Shown in pieces: positions 61,695 to 64,000 of a DNA stretch of 64,000 nt (position 1 is its first letter; each line of letters opens with the position of its first letter). The stretch is from JAUSPI01 sp964650385 (lineage in GTDB: Bacteria; Desulfobacterota; Syntrophia; Syntrophales; JADFWA01). Location of the stretch: NCBI GenBank assembly GCA_964650385.1, contig CAZYTP010000002.1, forward strand, positions 1 to 64,000, read 5' to 3'. The notes beneath the pieces were generated by a model, which saw only the letters and a list, made by a program, of their open reading frames with translations, was not told where the DNA came from and did not search any database. Position numbers and translations under genes: made by a program.

Positions 61695-62852
61695 TTATAC
61701 TGCGTACGTCAGGCCATTAAATTGTTCGGCTGCAGACTTCCAGCTAAACTTCTCCATAGATTTCCCGGCAGCATCTCCAATGGTAGCGAGAGAAGTTCTG
61801 TTATTGTAGGCCCAGTCAAGCCTGTCAATAATCTCGTCTATATTCGGATCATCCCATTCGGCGACTCTCGTTCCATTGTTGGATATAATAAAAGATTTCA
61901 TTCTCTTTAGCATTAAGGCATTATGCTCGTTAGCCACATCACGATGTCCTGAAGAATTGGATACGATTGCAGGCTTTCCACAGGCCAGGTATTCCATTAA
62001 AACAAGGTTTGTGCCTCCTTCGCAGCGGTTTGGGAAAAGCCCACAATCAGTATTTTTATAGATACTGGCCATGGCGACATTCGGTTTTGGCGGCAAAGTG
62101 ACTACGTTCTTCGGATCTATGCCATTCATTAAAAGTAGATTTTCAATGGTCTGAAAATAATTATCCGATTCAAATTTAAAGTGAATATATGGTGACGCCG
62201 ACATGGTTTGCATGCTGGAGGACCATGGATTAAACCATGAGTTTACCAGCAAGACATCATCGTATTTATCCTGCAACACCTTAAAGGCTCTGATTACGAG
62301 ATCCTGGCCTTTGCGAAATTCTAATTTTCCACCGGAAAAAATGACAAATTTATCATCGAAAAGGGTCTTCTGGTTTTCACATGCATTGAATATCGTGCGA
62401 TCCACTCCCTGCAATATACAACCGGTATTTTGAAGTCCATGCTGTTTGAGGACATTTTCGCACCAGGAAGATCCTGCCACAACAATGTCGAAGATCTGGC
62501 GTGCGTCTTCAATGCTCTGCGATGGGAGGAAGGAGTGTTCGAAAAATGTATAGCCGATATTTGGTTTACCCTTGATCTTATTTTCTATAGGTAACAGGTT
62601 GTGTCCCATAATTGCCTGGATCACGGGTTCCGGCAGAGCACCTTTCAGGCCAGTCGCAAAGGCTTCTCGATCGGCAAATACACTCTTCAAAAAAAGGTGA
62701 TCAAGCTCATCGTTTATTTTATTCATTTCGTCCGGATTGGCAAGGAGCTTCGTTGCGGTTATCTTTGCGAGTTCCTTTGCAAGATATTTTCCGCACACAC
62801 CCCATCCAAAATTATTTCCGAGGGGGAAAACCAAATAAAGCATAATTCTCAA
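61695..62852 (-). CDS. GT4-type glycosyltransferase
   Basis: 385 residues. KFVIFSGGKLEFRKGQDLVIRAFKVLQDKYDDVLLV and CGLFPNRCEGGTNLVLMEYLACGKPAIVSNSSGHRDV (E...E-type nucleotide-sugar site) are the GT4/GT1 core. The opening LYLVFPLGNNFGWGVCGKYLAKELAK replaces the usual glycine loop. Acceptor unknown. It lies 28 bp before the GT9-like gene on the same strand. Confidence 0.86.
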   Translation of the reverse strand: MRIMLYLVFPLGNNFGWGVCGKYLAKELAKITATKLLANPDEMNKINDELDHLFLKSVFADREAFATGLKGALPEPVIQAIMGHNLLPIENKIKGKPNIGYTFFEHSFLPSQSIEDARQIFDIVVAGSSWCENVLKQHGLQNTGCILQGVDRTIFNACENQKTLFDDKFVIFSGGKLEFRKGQDLVIRAFKVLQDKYDDVLLVNSWFNPWSSSMQTMSASPYIHFKFESDNYFQTIENLLLMNGIDPKNVVTLPPKPNVAMASIYKNTDCGLFPNRCEGGTNLVLMEYLACGKPAIVSNSSGHRDVANEHNALMLKRMKSFIISNNGTRVAEWDDPNIDEIIDRLDWAYNNRTSLATIGDAAGKSMEKFSWKSAAEQFNGLTYAV

Positions 62853-62950
62853 CCTTCTGTATCTTATATTTCCTGTCGTAAAATTGATTGCTATACGATA
62901 CTGTAAATATTACATGCCTTTCAGAGTTAAAATATCAAATCGTGCCTTTC

Positions 62951-63718
62951 TCATTCCTTTTCACAGAACACCCTAAGTCTCTTGTACTTTTGCGTTGTTC
63001 CTCGCGGGACATCATAAAAGTTGTAATATTCCCCGTTATCGAACAAATTGTAAAAGGCCCTGAATGGCGAACAAGTGCCACTCATGGCGCCTTCTCTGTT
63101 GGATTGTGGTTTTCTATTAAAGAACATTTTATGCTCCTCAGTTAAGTTGTTGATAGCCTTAGAATCCCTTATTATGCTGGCGTAATCGAAAAGCTCTGTT
63201 TTAATATTAAAAGTCCCTTCATTAATATGGAACATGGGCAAATCAACGGGGTGGATATTCCATGTGTCTTCGTTATCCAACATGGCTATTTTGAAACGCA
63301 GCCCCCGCTCTATCCAATGATCAAGACTGTTATTTTGATGTTTCTCATCCCATTCCGAGTCCCAGATTAATTCCCAATTGTCCCTCACAATAAATTTATG
63401 ACTCTTGTAACGTTTGATTGACATGAAGGTAATGGTGCCGTTCATGTTTAAACCCGGACTATACGAAAAGAATAAACCATCTGGATGATTTGTATAGCAA
63501 AAATGAGCGACATTATTCACATTACTTCCGTGCAGGTGACCAAGATGTTCTGTACGACTCATCCCCCAAAACACATCACCGGTAATTACTATGTGCGGCA
63601 AATAAAAACCTTCGCTATGTAATGGCCTGTTGCTGGGGAGAGAATCGTCGGGGATCATGTAGGTATATAAGGAATACCCGTCGATTAATTTTTGTGTGAG
63701 ATCATTGTTGTCATTCAT
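62951..63718 (-). CDS. Protein of unknown function in the glycosylation island
   Basis: 255 residues from ATG 63718; a TTG at 63742 is in frame. No signal, membrane segment or family motif that I recognise. It is rich in His, Asn and aromatic residues (HIVITGDVFWGMSRTEHLGHLHGSN; CYTNHPDGLFFSYSPGL; MFHINEGTFNIKTELFDYA). That composition fits a compact enzyme rather than a structural protein. It is separated from the GT4 gene by 98 bp. Confidence 0.65.
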   Translation of the reverse strand: MNDNNDLTQKLIDGYSLYTYMIPDDSLPSNRPLHSEGFYLPHIVITGDVFWGMSRTEHLGHLHGSNVNNVAHFCYTNHPDGLFFSYSPGLNMNGTITFMSIKRYKSHKFIVRDNWELIWDSEWDEKHQNNSLDHWIERGLRFKIAMLDNEDTWNIHPVDLPMFHINEGTFNIKTELFDYASIIRDSKAINNLTEEHKMFFNRKPQSNREGAMSGTCSPFRAFYNLFDNGEYYNFYDVPRGTTQKYKRLRVFCEKE

Positions 63719-63789
63719 TTGGGTTATTTCCAGACCTTCCAAAAGATATAGATTTTTCTCGTGTTGGAATACCTGCCAAACCGAAACGA

Positions 63790-63999
63790 TTAAACGAATT
63801 CAACAAGTCCCTTTTCCTGATATTTGAGAATATATTCGAAAACTTCTATGTATGGCAGCCGATGCTTTTGTGCGATGTCAAGGACTGTAGTCTTCTCATC
63901 AAAATATCTTGGCAAACAGTCCATCAAATAATTCCATTTTTTTTGATCTCTACAAACAGAGGACTGAATAGATGGATCAGTGCCTGGTGACACATACAG
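63790..63999 (-). CDS. C-terminal end of a protein running off the window
   Basis: The frame is open to the right edge, with Leu-Tyr codons before the GTG at 63993, so the gene starts outside. The last 45 residues look like a small winged helix (LPRYFDEKTTVLDIAQKHRLPYIEVFEYILKYQEKGLVEF), as found at the C-terminus of some peptidase-like or deacetylase-like proteins in polysaccharide loci. The family cannot be named from this end. Confidence 0.6.
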   Translation of the reverse strand: MYVSPGTDPSIQSSVCRDQKKWNYLMDCLPRYFDEKTTVLDIAQKHRLPYIEVFEYILKYQEKGLVEFV

Positions 64000-64000
64000 G

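Overview
This window is one long flagellar gene cluster, followed by a block of glycosylation genes. It suggests a Gram-negative, polarly flagellated bacterium of the Desulfobacterota (deltaproteobacterial) type. Support for that: P- and L-ring genes flgI and flgH, FlhF/FlhG number-and-placement genes, an NtrC-type sigma-54 activator, sigma-28 with FlgM, and a CsrA/FliW pair beside the flagellin genes. The taxonomic call is inference from gene content and order, not from a marker gene.

Layout. 1-5.1 kb: the end of one sigma-54 activator, a large TPR/SPOR envelope protein and a complete FlrC/AtoC-like response regulator. 5.2-12.2 kb: flgB-flgC-fliE-fliF-fliG-fliH-fliI-fliJ-motE-like (basal body, switch, export ATPase). 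12.4-16.3 kb: fliK-flgD-flgE (hook). 16.8-19.7 kb: motA, two different motB-like genes and fliL. 20-25.2 kb: fliM-fliN-fliO-fliP-fliQ-fliR-flhB. 25.4-34.4 kb: flhA-flhF-flhG-fliA, a second fliL-like gene, a small exported protein, a degenerate histidine kinase, a DUF2802-like protein, a FliK-like protein and an FlhB C-domain homologue. 34.8-39.5 kb: flgF-flgG-flgA-flgH-flgI-flgJ. 39.5-43.9 kb: flgM-flgN-flgK-flgL-csrA-fliW. The minus strand from 50.3 to 43.9 kb carries fliC, then fliD-fliS-fliT-like-flaG. 50.8-64 kb: a methyltransferase, then a minus-strand run of glycosyltransferases with Maf (DUF115) proteins, probably for flagellin glycosylation.

Regulation can be read from the DNA. Four -24/-12 sites with exact GG-N10-GC spacing lie before flgB, fliK, motA and flgF. 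Three sigma-28 sites lie before flgM, fliD and fliC. This fits a tiered cascade: a sigma-54 activator drives hook and basal-body genes, and FliA/FlgM drives the filament genes. The roughly 200-nt fliC leader holds a textbook CsrA hairpin (NGGA tetraloop closed by CA/UG) plus a GGA-rich Shine-Dalgarno. With csrA-fliW 7 kb away, this points to a flagellin homeostasis switch of the CsrA-FliW type.

Other notable points: the first of the two MotB-like proteins has Ser where the ion-carrying Asp should be. FliD is about twice the usual size with duplicated modules. Two families of palindromic repeats occupy many gene junctions, and one copy is interrupted by a 129-bp element with 14-bp terminal inverted repeats and a 5-bp target duplication.
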